DNA of 64,000 nucleotides from Eremophila alpestris peregrina (lineage: Eukaryota > Chordata > Aves > Passeriformes > Alaudidae). The position numbers and the translations under genes are program-made. Positions 36,660 through 48,190 of this stretch are shown here, one piece after another. How positions within the stretch are numbered: the first letter of the stretch is position 1; the number at the start of each line of letters is the position of its first letter. A model generated the notes under the pieces. That model ran no database searches and was not told the origin of the DNA. It was given only the letters and a program-made list of their open reading frames with translations. Location: positions 2,246,031 to 2,310,030 of the forward strand of contig WMCF01000018.1 in NCBI GenBank assembly GCA_009792885.1, given 5' to 3'.

Positions 36660-36990
36660 AAGGATGAGTGTTTAGCATGACCATGGCTAAACAAGTTCAA
36701 TAATTGTCTGGAGACCAAACAGTCATTCGAGAGCAGTCACTAATTTTTCCAGGATAACAATATTATTATTTCCTGGCCTTGCCATATGGGTTGCATAGGA
36801 GTGGGACACACAGCCAATTAACTGGGACAAAGGTTTAACTTAAAGCAATAACGAGAGTGCATTTAGTGCACTTTGGAGCCATGGTTATCATTACTGAATT
36901 ATAAATATTAATAACACTTAAACACATTGTCAATGGTGCAGCCATTAAACATCTGCTGCCTCTGTTACAGGGTGCTTTTTAGCTGGAGTG
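36660..36990. promoter_or_regulatory. Candidate non-coding regulatory block
   Basis: A repeat-free stretch rich in binding-site-like words: GCCATATGGG (E-box), GCCAATTAACTGGG (CCAAT plus homeodomain), ACAAAGG (TCF/SOX), GCCATGGTTATC and AATTATAAATATTAATAAC. It also has a perfect inverted repeat AGTGCA-TTTAG-TGCACT, with arms at 36856-36861 and 36867-36872. There is no open frame of note. This pattern is common in conserved enhancers near developmental genes, but the call is inference from composition. Confidence 0.25.
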
Positions 36991-39095
36991 GAATCTCTAC
37001 TTTGGGGGATGTGGAAGTACCTTGACATTTGTGACTTAATGCAACCCAAAGTTCTGGTGCCTCCATGATGTCATTTTGACTTCAAAATGGCTAGCATCAC
37101 ACTGATACTTTTCAGGAGTATTTGTTTTTCCAGACTGATGACGAGAATTGTTATTCTCAATGACTGTAGAAGCACTAGACAGGACCCACTGTTGCTTGCA
37201 TTGCAGGCTCAGGGCTTCAAGCACAAGGGCTGTGCCAACAGGATTTAGGCACCAAACTCCCTCCACAGGAATGCATCACTCACCTCCTCCTCCTTGATAC
37301 ATTGTGGTACCATGAGGAACAGTATCTGTGCCTCAGAGTGGCCAACAAATGAGTTCCTTTAATGAAAACAGTAATCTGATTTTTTATCTAATAACATTTC
37401 GGAGGATGTGCTTGTCTTCTCTCAAAATCTGATTTTCTTGATATTCACCAAAATGTCTTGAGCAAAAATCGTCAAACAGATTATTCTGAGAGGAATAATT
37501 TATTTATAATCTTTCTTTCAGGAGTGAAGACTACAAACACTTTCTTTAATCTCTGAACACATAAATGAACATAAAACTGTGCATAATGGTTAGGAAGTGG
37601 AACAGCAAGAAAGAAACTTTACTCTGACAGATTTTATTTTTATAAGGGTTTCATTTGGTGCTTTTAACACAGGTAAATGTTCCTTGACAATATGCCAGAA
37701 AAAGAAATAAAATAATTTCAACTGCCAGGTATTTTTCCCAGAAATACTTTGTTCCAAATATAAGGCCCAGTGGGGAAGAAGTGATTAACTCCCAAGGTCA
37801 TTTAAGCATCAAACTGTACTTCTGGTGATAAAAAAGCCCTCTTAGAAGGAACATTCTCAAAAGGACACCTCATTCTGAAAGCAGGTGTAATCAGGATTTT
37901 GTTAAAGCAGAAAGAGAGCAAACTGGGAAAGAAAGGAGTAAGGTATCTGCAGTCCTCCAAATTCCATAGGAGGCAGAGAACAAACCAGGCTCCAGGCCAT
38001 AGGCAAGACATTATGTGAACATATATTGTGTTGAATTGATTTCAGATACAGGAAGAACAGTATTCTGTTGGTCAAGTAAAAAGTTAAGAGGTACTTTTAT
38101 CTAAAAAGAAAATCCTATCTTGTAGTGAATTCTTAAATTCAGAGGATGAAGTTCTGATAAGATAAGACCAAAGCCCTGGAAATGTTAGCTAGAGATGAAA
38201 TATTTTTTAATATGCAGGGGAGGCAGCTACTATAATAACTACCAATTATTAGAATCCAAAACCTTCTTTAAGAAAATAATCAAGTGACTATGCAATATTT
38301 TTATACTAAGGACTCAAGGAAGTTTTGTTGATTTGAATTTAAACTCAGGCATACTTTGGATTCAGCTTTGAATCTCACTGTAAGTCAATCCTGCTACAAG
38401 CACTACATCTTTAGTGAAATCACCAAGGAGTTTTGGAGGTAAAGATATTCACACATTTCTAATGTCCTAGTTCTTGATTTACATCAAAATCCTATTAGTT
38501 AGTTCCTGTGTATATTCAGCTAAAGAGAAGAGTAGCATTCAATATGCAGTATTCATTCAGAGTGTAATTGAATCAATGGTATTAAATGTACAGATGAATT
38601 TAGCCACTATAGGATTATGGATAAAAACATATTTAGCAGAAGCAATAAAACGACAATTTAACATATTAAAGGGCAAGCAGCAATTTTTCATAAATAAAAC
38701 AGGGACAAGAACAGATCCCAGCAGAAGCAGAAAGTGGAAATTGTTAAGTGAACTGTCTGGTTAAACGAGACATCACTACACTGCATGTTACCAACTTAAA
38801 ACTCAGTTGAAGGTGTCACACTGTAAATGTCAGGTCTAAAAAGAATTTTGTATAATCTGTAAATTCATTGCAGTGATGTTAAATGATTTTACAGTAAATT
38901 GACAGAGAGTTGTGTATGACCCACAGAAGGGTAAGTGTTTGCCATATTCAGTGGAGGTAAATGCCCTGAGAATAATAGCTTAGACTTGGATTGTTTCCTA
39001 AATATGTCTGGTTGCTTCTTGCAGTGATTTCTGTTCAGAACATGGGGGACTGAGACAACTTACCCTGAATTAATCTTTCCTTTGCAGTGAATGTC
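36991..39095. other. Unannotated sequence
   Basis: No gene supported. A 96-codon plus frame at 38474-38764 gives no recognisable protein and has no splice or promoter context. A piece near 37765-37795 (GTGATTAACTCCCAAGGTCA) faintly recalls antisense MIR, too short to call. Confidence 0.5.
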
Positions 39096-39099
39096 TAAT

Positions 39100-39129
39100 T
39101 AAATAAATAAATTAAAAAAAAAAAAAAAA
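39100..39129. repeat. AAAT repeats followed by A16 run
   Basis: (AAAT)n words at 39099-39112 precede sixteen A residues at 39114-39129. An AATAAA word lies just before the A run, so a retrotransposed transcript tail is conceivable, but no source body is recognised upstream. Confidence 0.75.
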
Positions 39130-40600
39130 GATGAATGGAGAATTCTGTCTCCAAATTCCCAAAACATTCTTGATACCTAGGTAAACTGAGCAACTGATTT
39201 ACAGTTTACATTAAATGTGTCTTTGTACAGCATTTTGTAGGTGCCAACATTTGGAAGCCAAATCCAGCAATGTTTTTGGCTAGAAAATAAGAACATACTT
39301 CTGTATGTATTGGGTTTGGTGAATTTCTGGCAGGAATGGATGGTGAACTGCTCCCATGAGTACACACCCAGGAGGCGTGTCACAAACTGTTTGCTGACCT
39401 TGCTTTGTCTGGAACTAGAAATTCTTGCACCATGAGTATCAAGTGGAAAGTTAAAAAAAAAAAAAAAAAAAGGAACCACACTCTCAGTGTGTTGATAAGA
39501 AGCATTACCCTGTGATACTTGCTAAAGGATTTAGTGCCACTAAATTCACTCTAAAACTGGCTTGAGGATAATCTGATAAAGTTAAATTCACTCAATTTAT
39601 AAACATTTGCATGTTATTTATTCATATCGTTTACATGTGTTTGCCCTGATAACACGAGCCTATGTGAAACAGCTGTCAGCAGCCACCAGAATTTGCTTGT
39701 TCACTGCTTTTTGCTGGAAGCCAAAAACAACTGCCCAGGCCCCATGAATACATGCAGTTCATTTATCCCAATTAGAAACTAATTTCAGGCAAGTGCCACT
39801 AACCAAGAACAATGTGAGACAGAACAAGAGAAATTATCTACAGCAGTGCAGTAAAAGAAAAAGAAATAACAAATGAATATTGAGGCATTCCATAGAAAGT
39901 GATGCTTTCAATTTTGCAAGTTAAAGATAATGTGTTTTTCTGGTACTGTGGTTTCTATTATCTGTGCAGACACATCAGGCTCATGTTGCATTGAGTTAGA
40001 GTGTTGTTTCTGTGTTTGCAAAACTCAGGTGGGAGTCTTGCATGAAAGTGTTTTCTCCTCTATCTGCATTCATAAATACTATGGGAACAGACCTGTTGTC
40101 ATGCTGACCTCCTGCACCTGGCCAGCACATCTGAGTCCTAAACCACTTAGGAGTTTTCAATCACCTAATGTTTCTTTCTAGTTTGGACTGAGATTCTAGG
40201 AAGGCTCTTCCTCAGTGGGTGGCTGAATGTGAGTGCCTAGACACACCTGATCTATAGTTTGGTCAACTGTGATTTCCCTTTTCTCGCTTCTTTTTAGTGC
40301 TGATCATGAGTTGTGATGTATGTTGAAAAGGCCAGGATCATCCAGCCTCCCATGCAGACATGTAAACTAAGTGAATGGCAAAGCACAGACTTGACAGCTA
40401 CCAACATTCTACCAACATGCAAACTTCCTGTCAGGTTAGTAGGAATTCTATATATTTTTCCTTGTCTTTTTAAAAAATTGTTTACAATTTTGCATAAAAT
40501 GTTAGCAGCAGCAGTGTAGAACTATGGCCCATCAGACAAAAACAGAGCAAAAGAGGTAAGAGAAGGCTGAAAAAGGAAGACTTGCCCCTGGTCACAGAGG
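39130..40600. other. Unannotated sequence with an A19 run
   Basis: No gene or transposon recognised. The only low-complexity item is an A19 run at 39453-39471. Confidence 0.5.
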
Positions 40601-40619
40601 GTTGGGTTGGAGATTGGAT

Positions 40620-40765
40620 ATGCAGACTAAACACCCCTAAATCCATGGGCCTTGATGGGATGCACCCACAGGTGCTGAGGGGGCTGGCAGATATTGTTGC
40701 TCTGCTGCTCTCCATTATCTTTGAAAATCATGGAGAAATCCTAACAATTCCGTGATTCTGTGACT
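40620..40765 (+). mobile_element. CR1 LINE ORF2 fragment joined to 3' tail
   Basis: The frame 40639-40743 stays open for 35 codons. It includes KSMGLDGMHPQVLRGLAD and then IVALLLSIIFE, which is the N-terminal reverse-transcriptase block of CR1 (K-S-x-G-P-D-G-x-H-P-x-V-L-R-E-L-A-D). It then passes within a few bases into ATTCCGTGATTCTGTGAC at about 40747-40764, the CR1 3' terminal repeat. Most of the reverse transcriptase and the 3' UTR is therefore deleted. Bases 40480-40620 may be further upstream ORF2 sequence but are too diverged to say. Confidence 0.85.
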
Positions 40766-41775
40766 TCATTTCACATAATTTAAAAAATACCTATAAACAC
40801 CCATTAATTAGTTCTAATTTAAATGTGTCACCTTTTCAGGAACACAGTGTCTCCCACGTGTGTTGTAATGAAACCATTTGGCACTTTAAATTTCATTACA
40901 GAACAACTCTAATGTAGCACATAAGTTATTCAAGGTGTAAATTAGAGTAACAGTACTTTTAATAATATTAAAATATGTAGTGAAGGATATTGAAAATATT
41001 ACCAATTCCCTAACTTGTATATTATTTGACTCATTCTATAAATGAAACTGGCTTTTTGTCAGCCATTTCACTATAGGATAAATGAGATATTCTAATCTGG
41101 AAAAGATGCTGGAATATAATGAATGTAAGTACAACTCATACTGATTTTTAAAATACTATGCTAACATGTGATGATATACCATACCATAACACCATAAACT
41201 AAGTATATACAATCAGAGAATACTAAAAGAAAGTAAAATTCTAATTTTCACTTAGTACAATTGTTTTGGAATTCTGTATGCAGAAAATTTGCTATTTTTC
41301 TGGTTTGAAAATAAAAACAACCAGGATCTCAAAAACACATTAAAGTTGTATTTCCAAATCCCTATAGTGTCCAGTGGTAAGTGTACAAATCCTATTAGAA
41401 ATAGAAGTTATCTTGGTCAAAACCAAACAAAAAGTAAATACATTTCCAGTAACTTTTCAGTGCAAAAACTTGAGACAAATAATATTATAGCAGGCAAGGT
41501 AGCTACCAGTAGACTATCAAAAAAGGAGATTTAAGTATTCATGAGACCTTCAAATGGGTGTCCTGTTTCACAAGCATAGTTTGAATTTCAAATAACGTGG
41601 ACTAAGTAGTTGCTACAGATCACTGCACTTTCCTGTCAGTGTAACATGGGATGCTTAGCAACTAGTTCTAGGACTTGAGTTTGCAGGAAGAGATAAATAT
41701 GTACAATGAAACTTAGGAATCGTAATTTGACATTGATGGTCTGGGTGAAATAAATGAATAAAAATTTTGTCCATG
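40766..41775. other. Unannotated AT-rich sequence
   Basis: No gene or transposon recognised. Confidence 0.5.
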
Positions 41776-41778
41776 TGC

Positions 41779-41843
41779 CTTCCTTCCTTCCTTCCTTCCT
41801 TCCTTCCTTCCTTCCTTCCTTCCTTCCTGCCTGCCTGCCTGCC
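41779..41843. repeat. Compound microsatellite (TTCC)n(TGCC)n
   Basis: About twelve uninterrupted TTCC units are followed by about four TGCC units ending near 41843. The neighbouring motif differs by one base, so the second block probably arose by a T-to-G change that then spread by slippage. Lys/Glu/Gly/Arg-rich frames across it are artefacts. Confidence 0.95.
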
Positions 41844-42550
41844 TTTTCTGTACTTCTCTCCCTTTCCCTTCCTGTTTTCCAAGGCAGTTTGCTTTACCAG
41901 CTTTTAGGGTAAGACAACTGGAAAGCAAAATTAAGCACTTCTGACACAAAGTATGCAACAACATATCAGCTTTATACAGCATTTAATAAATTCACTTGGT
42001 TATTTTAAAATATACTTTATCTCTTGGAAATAGGTACCTCACATACTCATTAGGGCCTAAACTGGGTTGAAATGAATTGTGCAATGTCTTTTTAAATGTT
42101 ATATAATTATTCATATATAATGAATGATGTATATTTTCTAAACAGTTATGTAGCTCACAACTGACACAGAAATTACAGATGGCCTGTGTTAAAGATGTTT
42201 TTTCTTAAACTTACTCGTGAGGCTTATCCTAAAATCTTGAGCAGTGTCAGAACTAGACTCAAACAAAACTTTGTAGTTTTAGAAGAGCCTCTCATTGCAA
42301 ATGATATATTCTGTTTCCTAGTTTAGACATAGGATAGTAAGGTAAAGATAAAATGATTTTGTTATTTGGTTGGCTGTTGTAAAGGAATGGGAAAAAAAGA
42401 AGAATTGAAACAGAAGGTAAAAGCTGCAGAACCACACTATTATGTTATTCCCAGGGTCAAGAATTAGCATTTCCTCTGTTCTGTTATTCTTTCTCCAGTG
42501 TCCTCTAGCCACCAAATCCTGGCTCTGTAACTCAAGACCTAGGGGTTTTA
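41844..42550. other. Unannotated sequence
   Basis: No gene or transposon recognised. Confidence 0.5.
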
Positions 42551-42552
42551 TA

Positions 42553-42602
42553 GTTGTTGTTGTTTGGTTGGTTTTGTTGTTTTTTTTTTTTTTTTATTTT
42601 TT
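42553..42602. repeat. GTT-rich tract and long T run
   Basis: GTTGTTGTTG-type repeats pass into an uninterrupted run of about 17 T residues, then ATTTTTT. Low-complexity sequence. Confidence 0.85.
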
Positions 42603-44470
42603 AATGATTTGGGCATCAGAAATACCAAAATATACTTTGATTTTCAGTGCTAAGATTTTGGAGGAGGAAGTTCATGTTCCATGAAATTGCACCAATGCCT
42701 TTATTAATTACCTCTTGTTTACACATCAAGGTCACATTGAAGACTGATTTCCTTTACTTAAAAAAGTGTAACATAGGCAGTGTTGATTGTTCAGATATTA
42801 TTGGCTTCTAAGTTCAATTTCAGACACATTCTTACATGACTGAGCACAGTACTCCAAAGCCTCTGCTCTTGTCATGGTGAGTTTATGAACATTTTGCACT
42901 GAGATTTCTGTTAACCCTGAGGCTGTCAAACAGTATTTAAGATAAAACAGCACCTGATCACTACTGAACATTTGCCTACTTATAAAGAATAAAAGAGGAA
43001 ACAACAACAACAAAAATAAAATAATTAACAACTACTTCGTTCCCACACAGCAAAAACTAGATGTCAACAGATCAGTTCTTTGTGCTTGCATATGCTTTTA
43101 AAATTATCTTTTTTTTCAGCAATCCCCATCAGAACATGTTCTACAGTTGTAAATCAGTGCCAGTGAATTAAATTTTGCTCAGGGCATTGTGTACAATTGC
43201 AATATGGCTATTAATGCAGGGAAAATAAACAAGGAAAAAATGCTTAACATGACACAAGATCTGACTTATTAACTGATTCAGTATAAATGAATGTCAAGTA
43301 AACGACAGCCCCAGGATCTATCCAACAAAAAGTTGTTTGAAAAAGCATTTCTACAATGGCTTGAAATATGTTATCCTTTCATTCAGTTGCCTGTGTTTCC
43401 AAGGGAGGGAAACATCGTTTCAGCCAAAAAAAAAAAAAGAAAAGAAAAAGGAATACACCACTTCAAGTAAAATATTGCATAAAAGAGAATTTCTATTTCA
43501 GAGGGTCAGGCTAAAGACAGTGATTAAGAGAAGAGAATGTCTGACTGGAGGAAAGGAAGACTTATTTCTAAAAAAGCAATTGCTGAAGACGAGATGCATG
43601 AAAAGCCCATTGCCATGGTGCTGGATGTGTTGTTGTTTCTTTTTGACCTCACCTTGTCCAGTCAAGATGACTAAAAGCCTTACTTTGTTATTTACTAGCT
43701 TTTAAGCATATGGTTTTTGACAGTCTTCATTATTCTTTAATAAGTTTCTTTTGTAGTGGAGCTCACCCCTTGGAAACTCAGTTAAGGAATTGAATTGAAT
43801 GTTTCATCCAGAGCAGGTTCATTTTAATTTATTTAAATATGTAAAGACATTCTGTTTTGTTTTGTGGGTTTTTTTAAATACCCGTGGGCTTGCAGGCAGA
43901 GAGGTATATAAGCCTTATCTCTGAGTGAAAATTCAGCTCTCAGTTCCCTGCAAACTTTTCCTTGTTCAAATTAGGGCATCTCAATGCAAGAGCTTGTTAA
44001 AGTTTCATGTTATAAGGGATGGGTTTGCCTTGGCAGATTAATTTAACAGCAGGAAAATCTACTTCTGTTTTTCTTAATGCCAAGTTTTAAAGCCTGCTTA
44101 CTTTGTGGGTGGTGTGATTCAAGAGGAAGCAGGGTAGCCACAGGCATGGGATCAGAGCTTCGTCCTTATGCACGAGTGGGTGTGTGGGTGTGAGAGAAAA
44201 GTAGGTATGAGGTTTCTGTCCTTCCTCCTTGCACTCAAATCACTCCCTGGGCATCCCGGGGTGCTGTGCATGTTTGTGACCAAACACACTGGGCCAGTGG
44301 GCTTCCCCTCCATTTCTACTGGGCTGGGAAGCCTGAAAAACTTGCAGACAGGCTCCTGGGCTTGAACCAAGAGGAGACAGAAAGCCATGGGAGCAGGCAG
44401 GAGCCTTAGAGTCCTAAGGAGGCTGCACAGAGCCCAGAGCAAATTCCACTGTGTCACAGCACGGCTGCAG
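42603..44470. other. Unannotated sequence with A-rich tract
   Basis: No supported gene. An A-rich tract lies at about 43426-43450. A TATATAAG word at 43905-43912 is a good TATA match but has no convincing exon or donor downstream. From about 44100 the sequence becomes more GC-rich on the approach to the minisatellite. Confidence 0.5.
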
Positions 44471-44472
44471 GA

Positions 44473-44565
44473 TGGGACATGGGGCACCCCACCAGGGAAT
44501 GTGGGGACATGGGGCTCCCACCCAGCCAGGGAACGTGGGGATCTGGGGCTCCCACCCAGCCAGGG
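44473..44565. repeat. GC-rich minisatellite, 34-bp unit, entering gap
   Basis: The unit contains GGGGACATGGGGCTCCCACC followed by CAGCCAGGGAACGT, 34 bases in all. One copy is complete (from about 44503), one is a shortened variant before it, and a third is cut by the N run. Copies differ by single substitutions (AACGT/AATGT, GACATG/GATCTG). The array very likely continues through the gap. Open frames here are driven by the repeat and by the Ns. Confidence 0.9.
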
Positions 44566-44812
44566 NNNNNNNNNNNNNNNNNNNNNNNNNNNNNNNNNNN
44601 NNNNNNNNNNNNNNNNNNNNNNNNNNNNNNNNNNNNNNNNNNNNNNNNNNNNNNNNNNNNNNNNNNNNNNNNNNNNNNNNNNNNNNNNNNNNNNNNNNNN
44701 NNNNNNNNNNNNNNNNNNNNNNNNNNNNNNNNNNNNNNNNNNNNNNNNNNNNNNNNNNNNNNNNNNNNNNNNNNNNNNNNNNNNNNNNNNNNNNNNNNNN
44801 NNNNNNNNNNNN
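44566..44812. other. Assembly gap (247 N)
   Basis: An unbroken run of 247 undetermined bases. The left flank is inside the 34-bp minisatellite and the right flank (CAGGATACCCGGGTTCCCAA) is not an obvious unit, so the gap probably hides the remainder of the array and its right edge. True length is unknown. Confidence 0.99.
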
Positions 44813-47800
44813 CAGGATACCCGGGTTCCCAAGGGGGCAAGGTCACAGCCAACCCCACACACTGCAGGCCTTTCCCATGCACACCTATTTGGAAAGAGCT
44901 GTCAAATTAAAATGAGCCCTTTTGTATGTGCTGAGGCTAATGGTTAATGTAATAAAACTCAGCAGCATTTACAACATGAGCTGTGTGGAACCACGGAGCG
45001 AGAGTTTGTGGGCTTCTCACCACTTGGTTTTCATGTAGCTGTAATGATCAAAAGAGGCAAGTTAATAATGAACCAGGGAGTGACACAAACAAACAAACTC
45101 CACACACACCAAAAGGAACCACAGCACCTTCACCCAGTACAGACAAAATCAGCTTTCCTTTGGGCCTGGATGTTGCAGTTTTAAATGCTGGTGTGGGCTC
45201 GCTCCAGGTGTATTCTCAGGCAACACTTGAAGGTTGCTGCAGGTCCTGCTGACATATCTGGATGAAATTTTAAATCAGCTCTAGTGTTTTACTGATCAGA
45301 ATCCACTCAGGTTCATCCCTTTGCTGCTGCTGCTCCCAGTCTGGCCAGCCCAATGGCACCTGGCATGCCTCAAGTCATGTTGCAGCATGGAAACTGTCAG
45401 AGATATTCCTCTAAACCATAATTATTTAGTTTTACCTCTCCTAAGACTACCAGAGGCAAACACTAGTAGAGTGTCTGGTTTGACAGTTTAATGAATCCCA
45501 TTTGGCAATTCTGACCACTATCAAATTTGAAATCATGAACCTGCACATTGATATTTTTACCCATGGCACTCAGGAAGAGGACAGAGACTCTTTTCTAGCT
45601 CTGAAGACCCAGAGACAGCAAGAAATAAGGCCCAGTGATCTTCCATGTCTAGTAGCCTGTTTACTGTAAGGAGAAGCTGTAAGACCCCATTTACAGCTTT
45701 GGTAAGAGAAAAGGTCAGAGTAGGAATATAGCCTTCACTGTTCATCTTAGATCACAATTTTCTGTTGTTTGCCAAAGCAGGACGAGATTGGAACATCTGA
45801 GAGTAAAACCTGTCTTCTACTCTGCTTTTCACCCCTGGGACTGCATAGATATCTTGCTTTTGCACTTCTCTCTAATTTGTTTTCCCAAGAAGCAGTCTCT
45901 TTCTAAAAATATTGATACAGGAGCATGGGGAGGACAGCATAGAACCCATTCTGTGCCAGCTTCTCCACTAGCCTGCACTGTGAGCTGTTTTGCTGCTCAC
46001 AAGCTGATGTTTTTCTCACCTCTTCCATCATCTTCTACTTAGTCTAACTCCAGCCCCTGCACCTGCTACTGCAGGATATTTCCACCTATAGCTTTCCAGC
46101 ATTTCATATGCTGATGAATAGTTGGCTTCTGGTTGCTTCAGGAAAAGTCCCCAACTGCTGCTGCATTCACTCTCCAAGTCCAGAACAGAAGGGACCTTTA
46201 TTTACCTTAATGAGCTCTGAGGATTAACACTGCAGACAGTCAGGTGCCTGGTCTCCTCATACTGATTTCTGCCCTTGGTTTCATGACCTCTGGTTGGCAA
46301 GGAATTTCTGCCCAAGGGGCTTGGATCTGTAAAGCATGATGTTCTTGGCTGGCTGCAATATTAGGAAATTCCATAGGAAAATAAACTGTCCTGTCTCCTA
46401 TATAGATATCAATTAAAAAAAAAATCTCTCAATAGAATCCCATAGTGGCAGAGTAAAACATACAGAGTTTAGAGCAACAGAGCCTTCCATATCAAAATGG
46501 TTAGAAATTAATCCTAAATAAATAGAAAAGAAATAAATTAATTTTGAAAGCTACCAAAAACCCACTATCTTTTTCAAACACTGTCCACACTTAATTACTG
46601 TTAAGTTCTTCCTTTCTTTTTTTTTTTCCAGGTGAATTTTCAGGTTGCTGTGCTAATACTACACAGCATTCCTTTATGTCTTAAGCACATACATTTAAAA
46701 GCTGATAACATTTTTTCCATTAGAAGAGCTTAAGTTCTTTTATGATATGTTCAGGGATCAAGTTTCACAAATTCAGTACTCAAGCCAACTAAAGTCAGAT
46801 GTCCTAGTACCACAAAGCTTAATGAGTGAACTTTTGCCTCACTAAGGTCTGGAAGATAAGAAGAGACGAGTACTTTAAAATAAAGGCAAACATTTGCTTC
46901 AACATGTAGATGTATTTGTTCAGACTGTAAATTAAATTCAATTAAGTTCAGAGAGTAGTATCTTAAGCATTTTGCTAATTATAGTTGTGAGTTTCAACTC
47001 ATTAAACTCAGATAGTACATTTAAGAAAAGAGAATCTGCCAGGAAACTGCCCATTACACAGGCTAGTTATCTCATTTCCATTAAAGCACCACTAAAACTT
47101 TGAGATGAGCCTTCAAGACACTCCATAGAAGAAGGAGAAAAAGTGGAGAGAGCCAAGGGTCTTTTTGCCAACTATAGCAAAACAAGATGAGCTGCAGAAA
47201 GGAATTTGTGTTTTCTGGGTGTACAAAACCTACAGCTTCATGTTCAAGAATGCCCTCATTCAGCATCCATGTGACTGCTGTTCTCAGGTGTCAGTTTGTG
47301 GTGCTGTCCACCTTGACAAACCCTGTGACTGGTTGATGTCTCTCAGGTTAGAATCACACCTCTGCTCAAAAGAGAAAACTCATTTGAAAAAGCTAAATTT
47401 CTCAGCAAATTAGAGCCAAATAAGTGCTCACTTTTGTGATAAGTGCTAGCCTGGCCAGAACTTCAAGGCTTGCTTTGGGTATCATTTGACCCAAAACATG
47501 AACAAAACTATGCCAGCAAGCAAGAAATTAAGAAGGGGAACTGGGTTCAGACTGAAACCATGATATGGGGTAGGAAAGGGCATGAGAACTGTAACTGGGG
47601 CAAATGTAACCAAAGCTGCATGATGAGGAGATGGGAGAGTCCAGAAGAATATATTGGGAGCCTACATGTTCCCCATTCAAGGGAGAAAACAGCATAAAGT
47701 GGAAGGAAACTGAATCTTTTAAAGTCCCTGGCATGAAGAAACAAGAAGTAGTCATTGAAGGGAACTGGAGAAGTAAAAATCAACAGGAGGTTGACACGTC

Positions 47801-47995
47801 AGGAGAGAGACAGGGAGGATTACAGCCTCTGGAGACTAAGCCAAGAACATGGCTTACAGAAGCTGCAAAATGTGCAACCAAGTGTTTTCATAGAGGGACT
47901 AGCTAGTGTTGGCACAAGACAGCAAGTGTTAGCACTGGAAGACAGAAGAAGTGCTCAGTGTGTGACAGTGATGAAGTCCCACGCAGCCCTGCGAA
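44813..47995. other. Unannotated sequence
   Basis: No supported gene or transposon. Minor tracts are an A9 run near 46415-46423 and a T run near 46618-46628. Open frames are under 100 codons and unrecognised. Confidence 0.5.
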
Positions 47996-47999
47996 AGTA

Positions 48000-48190
48000 T
48001 GTCTGAGCTGCATAAAACCGCGAGCTCGCTTTGAGCTGGTTAGCCAAGCCTCAGAAGCAGTCTGTGCATGTTAACATTGCTTTAATTAGTTTAACTGGGC
48101 TAATACCCCTAATTTGTTGGAGGTATCTGTAAACTGTGCTTTGCAGGGTTAGGCAGACACGGTGTACCTTTGTTAGAAAGAGTCACTCCA
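48000..48190. promoter_or_regulatory. Candidate non-coding regulatory block
   Basis: A compact stretch with a locally CpG-bearing CCGCGAGCTCGC at 48019-48030. It is followed by GTTAACATT, TTTAATTAGTTTAAC, GGGCTAATACCCCTAATTTG and GGTGTACCTTTGTTAG. Three or four TAAT-core homeodomain-like sites fall within about 50 bases. No repeat or open frame explains it. The functional call is inference from motif clustering. Confidence 0.25.

Noticed and set aside
37740..37800. Possible antisense MIR piece (GTGATTAACTCCCAAGGTCA).
   Set aside because: Only about 20 bases resemble MIR, too short to separate from chance.
41655..41982. Minus-strand frames with Lys-Glu-Gly-Arg repeats.
   Set aside because: Translation of the TTCC/TGCC microsatellite.
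43890..43960. Strong TATA-like word TATATAAG at 43905-43912 that might mark a promoter.
   Set aside because: No convincing start codon with good context and splice donor follows within the next few hundred bases. TATA words are frequent in AT-rich DNA.
44152..44947. Open frames of 140-236 codons on both strands across the N run.
   Set aside because: Most of their length is the 247-base gap, which translates as unknown residues. The flanks are minisatellite sequence.
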